Source: Chlorocebus sabaeus (taxonomy: Eukaryota > Chordata > Mammalia > Primates > Cercopithecidae). From it: a stretch of 64,000 bases of DNA. Both the position numbers and the translations under genes were made by a program. The stretch spans positions 47,486,889 through 47,550,888 of the forward strand of contig NC_132928.1 of the NCBI RefSeq assembly GCF_047675955.1, written 5' to 3'. The notes below the pieces were generated by a model. That model did no database searches and had not been told where the DNA came from. It worked only from the letters and a program-made list of their open reading frames with translations. Position 1 is the first letter of the stretch. Each line of letters begins with the position of its first letter. Positions 33,276-44,244 of this stretch are shown one piece after another.

Positions 33276-33814
33276 GGTGTGGATGGTCACTGAACTTTCA
33301 TTCTTGCCTCTTGCTGGGCGAAGTTGGAAAGCTGAGCACCATGATTCCCAGGCTCCTTTGCAGTCGGGGTTCTAGATGCAAGCTGTCTTCTGCCAAGTAG
33401 AGGCACTCAGTGCAAGATGTGCAAAGCAGAAGCTGCACCCCTTTGTAGCCATTTTGCTGGCCAGCAAAGCTGGGGAAATGTAAGGTTTTTCTGCATCGGA
33501 GCTCCAGAGTCCATTCTCCAGCTTCTTGGGTATTGAGAGGCAGGAATTGTAGCAGAAGCAGCAGTCACTTCTGGATTCCAGCACAGCTCCAGAGGTGCCC
33601 TAGAGGTGGCAATTTCCCTGATGGTTCATTTCTGTACTGCTTTGTGAGTCCCAGCCTAGAACCTGCTTCTTCAGCCCTTCTAACCATTTTCCAAGTACCT
33701 TATCCATTGAGTAAATCCCTTCCTACTAAATATAAGTGAAGCAATTTCTGTTTCCTGCAGATAAAACTAATCCTAACAGATAAAACTATTATTATTTGTA
33801 TACAGAAGAACAAG
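33276..33814. other. Unassigned DNA, possibly an old LTR at its right end
   Basis: The last ~120 bases (tatccattgagtaaatccct through tttcctgcagataaaactaa) have the flavour of an LTR 3' end, but I cannot assign a family or find TG...CA ends. No gene is visible. Confidence 0.3.
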
Positions 33815-33980
33815 TTAAAGTAATAGCAGCTGCCACATATTGGTTATACCATAAGTCCAGATTTTTATAGATGGTATCTAATTTCATTCTCCCAGAAAAG
33901 TCACACAGCCCCTAAGGGGCCAATCAGAGTTTGAACCTAGGTTTCTCTGCCACCAAAGGCCAAACCATTATACTCCTCTG
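33815..33980 (+). mobile_element. MIR SINE with an internal gap
   Basis: taatagcagctgccacatat, gtatctaatttcattctccc, then directly gtcacacagcccctaagggg and gtttgaacctaggtttctct. The segment between the last two blocks is missing compared with MIR. Confidence 0.7.
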
Positions 33981-34607
33981 TTCATGCTCTGAAAGAGCTC
34001 ACAGGTCAGGACGGATGCATTCTGGTGAACAAATGGCTACAGTGCAGTGAGAGAGATGCTGAAAAAAACTGTAGGCCCAGGCCTGTGGAGCCCAGATGAG
34101 AAAGTGTCTAACTCTGCCTAGCCTTGGAAGTCCAAGATGGAGTCTGATTCCCACCTTGGCAAGGAATCATGACCTCCAGGCTCCTTAAGATGTTGGGGAC
34201 CTCTGCCTTGAAGTTCCAATGTCCTGTTTCTCAAGAAATCGTGATTTAGGAACTCCACAGAAGGAAGAAAGAAAGGGAGAAATGAGAGAGGGAGGGAGAA
34301 AGCAAGGCAGGGAGGGAGGGAGGGAGCCCTAGCCTGCAGTGACATTTGGTTACCTGGAGGGCTGAACCCTTTGGATCCTATTCTCAGCTCTTTTACCCAG
34401 GCTTTCAGGTACCATGGTTTACTCACACACCTGGCCTTGCCAAATTGTACCACTCCTCACCCTTTTCTAGCACCTGGAAAATGGGTTTGCCTTTATTTGG
34501 TGGTTTCCTTTTAATGTCTGTCTTTTCAGGAATTGAGATAATTTTTCCTTCACTCTAATTTAAAGGCTTATGAACACATATAAAAGCTTAGGAGTACCAA
34601 TGTGTTT
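33981..34607 (+). repeat. Unassigned DNA with a G/A-rich tract at 34258-34327
   Basis: The tract consists of gaaa, gaga and ggga steps. The rest is not recognised. Confidence 0.6.
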
Positions 34608-34616
34608 CTGAAAGGT

Positions 34617-34911
34617 TTGTTTGTTTGTTTGTTTTGAGAAGGAGTCTCACTCTGTCGCCCAGGCTGGAGTGCAGTGGTGTGATCTCGGTTCAGTGCAACC
34701 TCCGCCTCCTGGGTTCAAGCAATTCCCTGCCTAAGCCTCCTGAGTAGCTGGGATTACAGGTGCCTACCACCATCTCTGGCTAATTTTTGTATTTTTAATA
34801 GAGACGGGGTTTTACCATCTTGCCCAGGCTGGTTGAACCCCTGACATAGTGATCCACCCGCCTCGGGCTCCCAAAGTGCTGGGATTACAGGCGTAAGCCA
34901 CCACACCTGGC
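34617..34911 (-). mobile_element. AluS-like element
   Basis: Flanked by ctgaaaggt at 34608-34616 and 34912-34920, with a (TTTG)n tail. Confidence 0.95.
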
Positions 34912-34920
34912 CTGAAAGGT

Positions 34921-35616
34921 CTTTTAACACTGAAAAAAAACAAAACAAAACAAACAAAAAAAAGAAACCAAGACTTATTCAGCCACATCTCTAAATGAAA
35001 CGTGCATCCCAGCAAACAATCATAGATGGCCTCCCTTATTAGGGACCTGGAGATCCTAGGCTATAGGAAATACATATCCTTTACATTTGTATGCTTTAAA
35101 TTTACAAAAGAATTTTTAGTTGTTTTGTTTTTTAACTCTCAACTGATTTTTTTAAAAAAAGATACAACTGATTGTTTGATCTGCTGCCTGCAAGATGTTT
35201 AGAATAGGCACACTATTCCTGTTTCAGAGCAGTAGGTTGAAGCCAGAGTCCCACACATCTAGTAAGTGACGGAGTTAATTGATGACTCTGAATTAGTGCA
35301 TTTCCCTGTTTTCCTTGAAAGTAAACCTTTTCCCAGAGCTGTTGGAATAAAAGGCGTGGGGGTCTCTTTTTTGCTCTTCCTCTGCCTACCTGAAGCATAT
35401 GTGAGGAGCTGGCTCTGTTTCCCTGGCTAGAACCTGGAGCAGAAAGTCCCGACCTGTGGCGTCAGCCCTGGAAGTGGAAGCAGGGTCCTGTGGAGGAGGT
35501 GGTTCCAGATGTAGGGCCTCTGATTTCTTGCCTCTCAGCTCCCTCAGTTTCAGGATTTGCTACCACCCCCTAATTTCTAGGTAATGGCCTTGTAAAATTT
35601 TATAAATTGTATCATC
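34921..35616. other. Unassigned DNA
   Basis: Starts with an A-rich (AAAAC)n stretch around 34933-34965. No gene or named repeat follows. Confidence 0.45.
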
Positions 35617-35621
35617 AGGAG

Positions 35622-35992
35622 TGATGTGGTTAGGTTTTATGTCCCCACCCAAATCTCATCTTGAATTAGAATTCCCATAATCCCCAGGTGTCAAGGGAGC
35701 GACCAGGTGGAGGTAATTGAATCATAGGGGTGGTTTCCCCCATGCTGTACTCGTGATAGTGAGTGAGTTCTCACGAGATCTGATGGTTTTATAAGGGGCT
35801 CTTCCTCCTTTGCGCTCCTTTCTGCAGTCTGGTGAAGGTGTTTTTCTTCTGCTTCGCCTTCTGCTATGATTGCATGTTTTCTGTGAGGCCTTCCAGAGCC
35901 ATGCTGAACTGTGAGTCAATTAAACCTCTTTTCTTTATAAATTACCTAGTCTTGGATAGTTCCTTACAGCAGTTTGAAAACAGACTAATACA
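35622..35992 (+). mobile_element. THE1-like MaLR solo LTR with a perfect target duplication
   Basis: 371 bases from tgatgtggttaggttttatg to agactaataca. Perfect 5-base duplications AGGAG lie at 35617-35621 and 35993-35997, as expected for ERVL-MaLR integration. The polyadenylation region ttaaacctcttttctttata is present. No internal sequence remains, so two LTRs recombined to one. Confidence 0.9.
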
Positions 35993-35997
35993 AGGAG

Positions 35998-36369
35998 CCT
36001 AAACCTTGAGCACATTTTCTAATTTCTAGACCCTGGATAACTGGCTCCTCTCTCTACATTTAGCCCTATGTGCATGGTCAGACCCTTAGCAGAGCCCTGG
36101 GCACGGGGCCAAGGAATTGCAGAAGATTCTGGTCCCAGGACAACTGTTAGATGATTTCAGAGAGAGAAAGACCACCACATATGTGCACCTCAAATAGTTT
36201 CAGGACACACAGGACCTGAAATACCACAGTATTTTATAGAGGACACAAAAAGGATGCTTAGAAATTATTAAGCCTTCAGAAGAAGAGATGATAGGAGAGA
36301 AGTAACAGTGGAGATAATGAAGCATTTGTAAGATAATGATCTCAAAAAGTACAGATAGTACTTGCTGAT
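35998..36369. other. Unassigned DNA
   Basis: No gene or named repeat recognised. Confidence 0.45.
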
Positions 36370-36700
36370 TTCAAAAGCTTTCTCACCTATATTATTTCAT
36401 GTAATTCTCAAAGTAATAGTCTAAAGCTGGGTGCTGTGACATGCGCCTAAAGTCCCAGCTACTTAGGAGGCTGAAGTAGGAAGATCATTTGAGCCCGGAA
36501 GTTCTAGGCTGTCGGGCGCTATGAATAGCGCCTGCACTCCAGCCTGGGCAACGCAGCAGGACCCTGTATCTTAAAAAAAAAAAAAAAAAAAAAAAGTAGC
36601 CTTGTGAAGTAGGCAGAGCAGACATTACCATGCCAGTGTAAAAGACAAAAAGCCTGAAGCTTGGGGTTGAGGTCTTCTGATCCCAAATCTAGCTCTCCGA
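36370..36700 (+). mobile_element. MIR SINE split by a 7SL-derived element
   Basis: Left part: ctttctcacctatattattt, catgtaattctcaaagtaat. Right part: cttgtgaagtaggcagagca, then gtgtaaaagacaaaaagcct. Joined across the insertion they give the MIR core on the plus strand. Confidence 0.6.
36426..36594 (+). mobile_element. 7SL-derived retrocopy lacking the SRP S domain
   Basis: The 5' part (gctgggtgctgtgacatgcg, agtcccagctacttaggagg) matches 7SL RNA rather than Alu, since it goes straight to the CAGCTACT version. It keeps ttctaggctgtcgggcgctatg and then joins gaatagcgcctgcactccagcc, the last part of 7SL. The roughly 150-base S domain between them is missing. A 22-base A-tail follows. It resembles the primitive FAM/FLAM class or a 7SL pseudogene. 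Confidence 0.75.
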
Positions 36701-37677
36701 TTAAAATTAGGAGCAATATTGTATATAGCACCACCAATTAAAAAAAAAATCGAATGTCCCAATTACCTGATTCTGGTTTCTACCTGCTCAGTCTCCTGCA
36801 AATTCCCTCTTGATTGTTTCTGGGAGTCCCCAAGAGGTATTTCACATGTGTGCTCAGGAACAAGGCCACTCATGAGTTTTCCTTCTGAAGGCTTCCCTGG
36901 TTCTGGGGCCCTGATTAATGTCATACTGCCCTGGGTCACTGCCCAGACCCCACTGTTGGCCATCACCTCCCTAGAGCAGTCCTCTTTCCTATAGCCACAG
37001 GCCCCACCCTTTCTCTGGTAGCATTTGCTTCCATTCCCCAAGCTGTCAAGGATATTTGGTGGCCTATGGCAGAACAGGAGAGAGTGGCTATCTCTTCATG
37101 GAATTACACTTTGTTAGAGGCTCCCAAAGCCGTGTTAACATGCTTCCAATGTGAGAGGTTAACTCAGACACTTAGGTCAGCTTTTATCTCTCCAGGGGGA
37201 GGGCTTGGGATGGATGCATTTAATAGCCATGCAATTCTGTAAAGTTCCACTCAGTATCTTTGTTCTGGGGCTTTATTCCTACCCTCTCAGTCTCTGTCAG
37301 TCTCTTAATCAGTCAACTCAGGAACCAAATGGAGTAAAGTGCATCTTTTGGGTGGATTCTTTGTTGCTCAGAACTGAGGAATCAAGCAGAGTTGGACAAC
37401 TCATTGTTCCTTAATCTCTTAATGCTACTGTTTGGGTACAGAGGAACTCTTGTCTTAACCTGACACGTCAGTGTAGTTTGAAGTACTCGCAATCCAGTGA
37501 CGAAGAAGATGGGCAGAGTTCCTGCTGCCTTGGATGTTACAGTCTGAGAGGTCGATGGTACCATGCCTGCTTTCTTCTTTAGGATGAATGTTTCGTGGGA
37601 AGCTTATCTAGATTATTCACTCTCCTCCCACTCCCCTACCTCTATCCTCCACTCACACTCCCAATTTACAAAAAAAT
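36701..37677. other. Unassigned DNA
   Basis: Nearly 1 kb with no recognised repeat. Frames of about 91 codons on both strands at 36719-37041 have no recognisable domain. Confidence 0.4.
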
Positions 37678-38340
37678 TTTTTTCTAACTGAATTTTTATT
37701 TTTAGATAATTGCCAATTAATGTGCAGATGTAAGAAATATAGAGAGATCCTTTGTATTACTTATCCAGTTTCCTCCTGTGGTAAAATCTTGCAAAATTAT
37801 AGAATAATATCCAACCAGGATATTGACATTGACACAGTCAAGATACAGAACAGGCCAGGCACAGTGGCTCATGCCTGTAATCCTGGCACTTTGGGAGGCT
37901 GAGATGGGAGGATGGCTTGAGCCCAGGAGGTCGAGGCTGCCGTGAGCCATGTTCACACCACTGCACCCAGGCTGGGTGACACGGCAAGACTTCGTTTCAA
38001 AAAAAAAAAAAGAAGAAAAGATACAGAACATTTCCATCACTACAAAGATACCTCATTTTGCCCTTTTATACCCACCTGCACCTCCCACCTCACCACTCCA
38101 TCCCTGATCCCTGGCAACCACTAATCTGTTTTCTATTTCTATAATTTTGTCATTTCAGGAATATTGCATTAGCTGAATCATACATCACGTGATGTTTTAG
38201 AATTTTTTTTTTGGTTTTGTTTTTGTTTTAAACTCTGCATAATTTCCCAATTCTCTGGAGATTCGTTGAAGTAGTTTTGTTTCTCGCTGAGTAGTATTCC
38301 CTGGTATAGATGTACATGTGTTCTTCCTTAATTTGGATAC
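37678..38340 (-). mobile_element. Old L1M 3' region, split by a FLAM
   Basis: Minus-strand L1M-type 3' UTR and end of ORF2: catgtaagaaatatagagaga-like start, ccaggatattgacattgaca, ctggcaaccactaatctgtt and gctgagtagtattccctggt. Highly diverged and non-coding. Confidence 0.75.
37853..38017 (+). mobile_element. FLAM (free left Alu monomer)
   Basis: A single-arm element (ggccaggcacagtggctcat ... gaggctgccgtgagccatgt) with an A-tail. Perfect 13-base target duplication aagatacagaaca at 37840-37852 and 38018-38030. Confidence 0.92.
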
Positions 38341-38479
38341 CATACTTGTATGAATACAGCCAAAGACTGCAAAGACCCTTTAGTAGGCCCTGTCCTTGAT
38401 TCCTTGTTTTTCTGTCAGTTAATATTCCCTGGTTCTTTTCAGGTGAATACTAAAATTTACATAGATATGCATCAAACTT
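38341..38479. other. Unassigned DNA
   Basis: A short transition between the L1M and the probable L3/CR1 relic. Confidence 0.4.
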
Positions 38480-39080
38480 TGTCTTGCTAGCTTCAGCCTG
38501 CCAGATACTTCTGCCACTTGAGTCTGTCACTTAACATATTAGGCACCTCTCCCAGTTTTGTGTCATCTGTGAGTGCAATAACATGTACTCTCAGAACAAA
38601 TTTGATATGCAAGTATTGAAGAGGACAGGACACAGGACAACTCGCCTTCAGACTAGTATAGTACACTTAAGCCTCTTTGGACTTAGTTGCTTAGTGAGTT
38701 AGGAAGCTGCCTGTGTTCCCACATCTTGCCCATGAGACCATTGTGAGAGCTTTAGAAAAATGTTTTGCTCAGATCCAGCTACAGTACATTACCTGTTTGG
38801 TAATTCTACCAAAAAAGAAAATCAGAGCTTGATGGCAGTTGCTCTTAATGATCTCCAGTTGATTTCTAGCATGGTGGTGCCTGTTTGTAATATTACACCA
38901 TCTGCCTCAAGCACTTAGCCTGACCTTTTTCTTATACTTCCTGCACTGAACACAACCGAAACAATTATCTTTGTTGTCCTTAAGATTTTTACAAATCTCA
39001 GCTTTTTCTGAAACCATTATTTTGAGGTCTTTGTTGTATCTTTTGTGCTTTCTTTTAAAATCTGAGTGCCCTGGACAGCC
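38480..39080 (-). mobile_element. Probable L3/CR1-type LINE relic
   Basis: Ordered matches to the L3/CR1 3' coding region read on the opposite strand: ccagttttgtgtcatctgtg, ttgaagaggacaggacacag, aaaatgttttgctcagatcc, agctacagtacattacctgt and aaaaaagaaaatcagagctt. Identity is low, as expected for a relic predating placental mammals. Confidence 0.55.
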
Positions 39081-39326
39081 AAATTGTTAATTTCTCCATA
39101 TTATTTTCTGCATGTACACACACACATACACACAAAGAAGATTGAATTATTTATGTTTATATTAACAAAACATTTAATTTTTACAATCTTCTAAGCCCCT
39201 TGAGATGTCTTGTCTTTTGGAGTTATTGACCACAGGATCATTCTTTTTTTGGTTTATTTTTACGAAATCCACTTTACTAAAGTTGAATATGTGATTAATT
39301 CTTCCTGGAATTCTCTTTCTTAACTA
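39081..39326. other. Unassigned AT-rich DNA with a short (CA)n stretch
   Basis: A cacacacacatacacacaaa stretch lies near 39115-39136. No gene is visible. Confidence 0.5.
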
Positions 39327-39372
39327 CTAGGTTGGTGCAGAAAATCCCACAATTAATTTTGCATCAACCTAA
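39327..39372 (+). mobile_element. MADE1 (mariner MITE) with the centre deleted
   Basis: Left terminal repeat taggttggtgcagaaaatc and right terminal repeat ttttgcatcaaccta are separated by only a few bases, so about half of the usual 80-base element is gone. TA-type target bases flank it. Confidence 0.75.
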
Positions 39373-39424
39373 TATATGGACTTTAAGACAGCATGGCTAC
39401 CTTTCACCACTCTCAAGAGGCCTA

Positions 39425-39685
39425 GTTAAGAAGTGAGCTTTGGATTCAGATAAATCCAGGTTGGGCTTTTGGGTTCTTTATCACTAGCTACGTAAGCTCT
39501 TTAACCCTCAGTTTCCTCATCTGTAAAATGTGAATAGTTTCATAGAATTGGGAGGATTAAAAAAGGTAATTCTCTGCATATAGTAAGTACTCAATAAATG
39601 TTAGCTTTTATAATTAAAGTATTAAAGTATTTATTACTGTGATCAAACATGTTAAGTGCTCAGTAAGTGTAAGCTATTGTTATTT
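39425..39685 (-). mobile_element. MIR SINE, with its end repeated
   Basis: tttggattcagataaatcca, ccctcagtttcctcatctgt, aaaatgtgaatagtttcata and agtactcaataaatgttagc give a nearly complete minus-strand MIR to about 39612. The terminal part recurs as taagtgctcagtaagtgtaa at about 39654-39680. Confidence 0.75.
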
Positions 39686-39992
39686 TATTTATTTGTATTT
39701 GTTTATTTTGAGACTGAGTCTCGCTCTATTCCCCAGCCTGGAGTGTGGTGGTGTGATCTTGGCTCACTACAACCTTGGCCTCTCAGGCTCAAGTGATCTT
39801 CCCACTTCAGGCTCCTGAGTAGCTGGGACCATAGGCACCTGCCACCACACCCAGCTAATTTTGGTAATTTTAGAAGAGATGGGATTTCACCATATTATCC
39901 AGGCTGGTCTCGAACTCCTAGGCCCAAGCGATCTGCCTGCCTTGGCCTCCCAAAGTGTTGGGATTATAGGCATGAGTCACTGTGCCCAGCCA
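39686..39992 (-). mobile_element. AluJ/S-like element
   Basis: Diverged two-arm minus-strand Alu with a (TTTA/TTTG)n tail. Its T-rich target sequence ttattttattt recurs at its other end, where the next Alu begins. Confidence 0.88.
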
Positions 39993-39996
39993 AAAT

Positions 39997-40332
39997 TATT
40001 TTATTTTATTTTATTTTATTTTATTTTATTTTATTTATTTATTTATTTTTGAGACAGAGTCTCTTTCAGTTGCCCAGGCTGGAGTGCAGTGGCTCGATCT
40101 CGGCTCACTGCAAGCTCCGCCTCCTGGGTTCACACCATTCTCCTGCCTCAGCCTCCCTAGTAACTGGGACTACAGGTGCCTGACACCATGTCCGGCTAAC
40201 TTTTTTGTATTTTTAGTAGAGTAAGGATTTCACCATGTTAGCCAGGATGGTCTCAATCTCCTGACCTCGTGATCCGCCCGTCTCGGCCTCCCAAAGTGCT
40301 GGCATTACAGGCGTGAGCCACCGTGCCCGGCC
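39997..40332 (-). mobile_element. AluY-like element with an (ATTTT)n tail
   Basis: Y-type wording (gcaagctccgcctcctgggt, gttagccaggatggtctcaa). The tail is a pentanucleotide repeat, tatttt repeated about seven times, at 39998-40035, followed by (TTTA)n. Confidence 0.92.
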
Positions 40333-40979
40333 CTTTTATTTTTATATGAAGTATCACATTCATTTCTTTATCCATGCTTAGCCCATATCTGAAATCATGT
40401 TTTGCTACCAAACCTTTCTTATTTTCTCCAGCGATCAGCTGGAGACATTTACCATTATTGTTATTCTTTCTGTTTCAACACCCAAGATTCTCCATCATAC
40501 TGGCTGTGAGTTTTATATAAATCTTTTCCTCTCTCCTCATCAAATGTTAATGTAAAGCCCTCTTGATCAGTTAATGAACCTCCTGTCAAACTCTCTTCCT
40601 GTTCTGTCTCTTGGCAAGAGCCCATTTCTATATTATTGTAAGCCATGGTCTAGGAAAATCAAACCTGTTTTTCAACTTGTTTATGAAGTGTGCACTTCCC
40701 TTTCAGTATTAAGGTCAATACTTACAACTGGAATGTGAGATAAAATGACCTTCAGTGGATCGTAAGTGGATGACTGTTTGGCATTTTGTTTTTGATTTCA
40801 CAGTCATCTGAGATACACACCCAAATTTCTTTGTGCTGTACTGTCCCTCTCCATGAGGGTCAGTGGCAGTGGTTAGTGGTCAACAGACTTGGGGACTCTT
40901 GGCAGGCTCCTGTATGTTCCCGACACCTGTGTCAAAAAATCAACAAACCTCCTGAGATTCCTGCTGGGAACTTACTGCT
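40333..40979. other. Unassigned DNA
   Basis: No gene or named repeat recognised. The 144-codon frame that starts at 40786 runs on into the L2 and is incidental. Confidence 0.45.
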
Positions 40980-41400
40980 CAACACCTTTTTCACCTGGCT
41001 GGCCTCCTTGCTGGCTCTTAAGTATGGGCATGGCTCTGCCTTGGGGTGTCTTTCACCAGATATGCGCCAGTATCCTCAAAACCTCATCTACATGCCCATG
41101 TCCTATGTTCCAGTAAGGTCTGCCCTGACCACCCTAGTTACAATTATAAGCTGCAGTGCTCTGATCCCACTGTATCATGTTGCCTATCTTCTTTACACAG
41201 CTGAGTTTTTCTTCCCATAGCAAATATCACCCTCTAATATATTAAATCACTAACTTATTTATTATAGTTATTAGTTATTGTCTAATACTCCCACACACAA
41301 ATTGGAATGCAAAATCCATGAGGCAGAGACCTATGTATCCTGGGCACTTAGACAGTTCCTAATACTTATAGATGTTCAGTAATTGTCTAGTGATAGATTA
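40980..41400 (+). mobile_element. L2 LINE 3' end
   Basis: tgggcatggctctgccttgg, ggtctgccctgaccacccta, aattggaatgcaaaatccat and cctaatacttatagatgttc follow the L2 3' region through to its terminus. Confidence 0.7.
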
Positions 41401-41404
41401 CAAT

Positions 41405-41572
41405 AGGACCCACAACCTGCCTTTTTATTTCCTTTATTAAGTAAAGTTAGACTTTTTCTAAGTATGAAATAAAATTGCTTGAAGTAAAAATTTGAAAAAA
41501 AAATCATAGATAGTAAAAATAAAATTAAACAGAATCCTACCACTCAGAGGTAAATACTGATAATCATTTAAG
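41405..41572 (-). mobile_element. Old L1M 3' terminal piece (left part of a split element)
   Basis: gaatcctaccactcagaggt preceded by an A-rich stretch corresponds to the 3' UTR of an old L1M read in reverse. The same consensus segment appears again at 45830-45860, so the split has a duplicated margin or two copies exist. The element continues at 45796-46132 and again after 59071. Confidence 0.5.
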
Positions 41573-42405
41573 TACTCCTGAGCAAAAGGAACAAAGCTGG
41601 AGGCATCACATTACCTGATTTCAAATTATAGTACAAAGCACGAATAACCAAAACTGCGCAGTACTGGCATAAAATGGGACACAGATGAATGGAACAGAAT
41701 AGGGAATCCAGAAATAAATCATGCATTTACAGTCAACTCATTTTTGACAAAGGTGTCAAGGACATACACTAGGGAAAGGACAGACTCTTCAATAAAAGGT
41801 GCTAACAGAACTGGATATCCACATGCAGAAGAATGAAACTAGACTCCTATCTCTTGCCATATGCAAAAATCAACTCCAAATGGATTAAAGACTTAACCTT
41901 AAAACCTGAAACTATGAAACTACTAGAAGAAAACATGGGGAAACACTCCAGGGCATTGGTCTGGCAAAGATTTTGAGTAAGGCCTAAAAAGCACAGGAAA
42001 CCAAAACAAAAATGGACAAAGGGGATTGCATCAAGCTAAAAAGCTTCTTCATATCAAAGGAAATGATTTGCAAACTACCCATCTGACAAGAGATTAATAA
42101 CTAGAATGTTAGGAGCTCAAATAATATCAAACAAACAGTCCTATTAAAAATAGGTAAAACAGCTGAATAGACATTTCTGAAAAGAAGACATACAAATCGC
42201 CAATGGGTATATGAAAAAATTCTCCACTAGTCATCAAAATAATGTCAATTAAAACTACAATAGGATATCATCTTACTCCAGTTTAAAGGGCTTTCCTCCA
42301 AAAAACAGGCAATAACAAATGCTGGAGAGGATTTGGGGAAAGGGGAACCCTCATACACTGTTCATGAGAATGTAAAGTGGTACAGCTGCTGGAAAACAGT
42401 ATGAC

Positions 42406-42691
42406 GGGCTGGACGCAGTGGGTCACGCCTATAATCCCAGCACTTTGGGAGGGCGAGGTGGGCAGATCATCAGAGGTCAGGAGTTTGAGATCAGTCTGTC
42501 CAACATGGTGAAACCCCATCTCTACTAAAAATACAAAAAAATTACCTGGGTGTGTTGGCAGGCACCTGTAATTCCAGATACTGGGGAGGCAAAGGCAGGA
42601 GAATCACTTGAACCTGGGAGGTGGAGGTTGCGGTGAGCTAAGATCACACCATTGCACTCCAGCCTGGGCGACAGAGTGAGACTCTGTCTTA
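42406..42691 (+). mobile_element. AluS-like element in the L1
   Basis: Perfect 12-base target duplication aaaacagtatga at 42393-42404 and 42692-42703. Confidence 0.95.
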
Positions 42692-43054
42692 AAAACAGTA
42701 TGATGATTCCTTGAAAAACTAAAAATAGAACTACCACATGATCCATCAACCCCAGTGTTGTATATATATCTGAAATAAAGGAAGTCAGTATATCAAGCAG
42801 ATATCTGTACTCCCATGTTTATTGCAGCACTATCCTCAATAGCCAAGATATGGAATCAACCTAAGTGTCCATCAATGGATGAATGGATAAAGAAAATGTG
42901 ATACATATACACAATAGAATATTATTCAGCCATAAAAGGAATGAAGTCCTGTCATTTGTAACAACATGGGTGGAACTGTAGGACATGATGTTAAGTGAAA
43001 TGAGCCAAACACAGAAAGCTAAAATTAAATAAACTCATAGAGATAGGGAGTAGA

Positions 43055-43337
43055 GGCCAGGCACGGTGGTGCATGCTTGTAATCCCAGCACTTTGGGAGG
43101 CCAAGGCAGGCAGATTGAGCCCAGGAGTTTAAGACCAGCCGCCTGGGCAACATGGTGAAACCACATCTCTACAAAAAATATTAAAAAATTAGCCAGTGTG
43201 GTGTTGTGTGCATGTAGTCCCAGCTATTCAGGAGGGTGGGGTGGGAGGATCACTGAAGCCCAGGAGGTTGAGACTACAGTGAGCCAAGATCATGCCACTG
43301 CACTCCAACTTAGGCAACAGAGTGAGACCCTGTATAA
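43055..43337 (+). mobile_element. AluJ-like element in the L1
   Basis: Diverged Alu starting ggccaggcacggtggtgcat and ending in an A-run. L1 3' UTR sequence continues on both sides. Confidence 0.9.
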
Positions 43338-43550
43338 AAAAAAGAGAAAGTGGAATGATGCTTACCAGAGGTTAGAAAGGGTGGTGGGGAGGAGGGATAA
43401 AGAAGGATTGGCTAATGGGTACAAATATACAGTTAGAAGGAATAATATCCAGTGTTCATAGCATAATAGGGTGACTATAGTTAACAATCATTTATTACAT
43501 ATTTCAAAATAACTAGAAGAGTGAAACTGGAATGTTTCTAACACAAAGCT

Positions 43551-43710
43551 GGAACTACAGGCACGTGCCACCACGCCTGGCTAATTTTTTGTATTTTTAT
43601 GAGAGACGGGGTTTCGCCATGTTAGCCAGGCTGGTGTCAAACTCCTGACTTCAGGTGAACCACCTGCCTCGGCCTCTCAAAGTGCTGAGATTACAGGTGT
43701 GAGCCACCGT
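43551..43710 (-). mobile_element. Alu fragment lacking its 3' end and tail
   Basis: Begins mid-element at gctggaactacaggcacgtg directly after truncated L1 3' UTR and ends tgtgagccaccg. There is no T-run, so this boundary is a deletion or recombination joint rather than an insertion end. Confidence 0.85.
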
Positions 43711-43776
43711 AATGTAAATTAAAATTTACATTAAAAGTAATGGCAGAACTATGATTCCTTTTGCACCAACCTAATA
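43711..43776 (+). mobile_element. MADE1 fragment beside a perfect AT palindrome
   Basis: aatgtaaatt and aatttacatt around a central aa form a perfect inverted repeat (43711-43732). It runs into ttaaaagtaatggcagaact and ccttttgcaccaacctaa, the right two thirds of a MADE1 mariner MITE. Confidence 0.65.
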
Positions 43777-43879
43777 ATAGGTTGCCTTTTGGAAGGACAA
43801 CTCCACATAGGACAAATTAACTTTAGAAACTTGATGTTTTAAAAAAAAGCAAATGACACCTGTGTGCCTAGCAAAATTA
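43777..43879. other. Short unassigned stretch
   Basis: Nothing is recognised between the MADE1 piece and the next Alu. Confidence 0.4.
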
Positions 43880-44180
43880 GGCTAGGTGCAGTCGCTCACA
43901 CCTGTAATCCCATCACTTTGGGATGCTGAGGTGGGAGGATCTCTTGAGTCCAGAAGTTCGAGATTCAGCATAGCGAGATTCAGTCTCTACAAAAAATAAA
44001 AAATTAGCTGGGCATTGTGGTGCATGCCTGTGTTCCCTGCTACTCAGGAGGCTTAAATGGGAGGATAGCTTGAGCCTAGGTGGTTGAGGCTGCATGCACC
44101 ATGATCGCACCATTGCACTCAGCCTGAGCGACAGTGAGACCCTGTCTCAGAAAACAAACACACAAAAAACAAGCAAACAA
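43880..44180 (+). mobile_element. AluJ-like element followed by (GT)n
   Basis: Starts ggctaggtgcagtcgctcac and is diverged. The tail has decayed to acaaacacacaaaaaacaagc. A (GT)n run follows at about 44187-44206. Confidence 0.88.
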
Positions 44181-44244
44181 TAGGAGTGTGTGTGTGTGTG
44201 TGTGTATGTAAACCATAATAATAAATGTAAAATTTAAGAAAGCA

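Larger units (their letters stand above)
41573..43550 (+). mobile_element. L1 (L1PB/L1MA-like), ORF2 C-terminal part and partial 3' UTR, with two Alus
   Basis: Begins in ORF2 at aaaggaacaaagctggaggc and runs through the 3' end of ORF2 (tccatcaatggatgaatgga) into the 3' UTR (ttaacaatcatttattacat). It stops abruptly at aacacaaag without the terminal poly-A. Multiple stops and frameshifts are present. Two plus-strand Alus interrupt it. Confidence 0.85.

Noticed and set aside
40786..41220. 144-codon open frame
   Set aside because: It overlaps a decayed L2 and unassigned DNA and has no domain or conserved start.
39327..43776. miR-548-type hairpins from the two MADE1 pieces
   Set aside because: One lost its centre and the other its left arm, so the long MADE1 stem cannot form.
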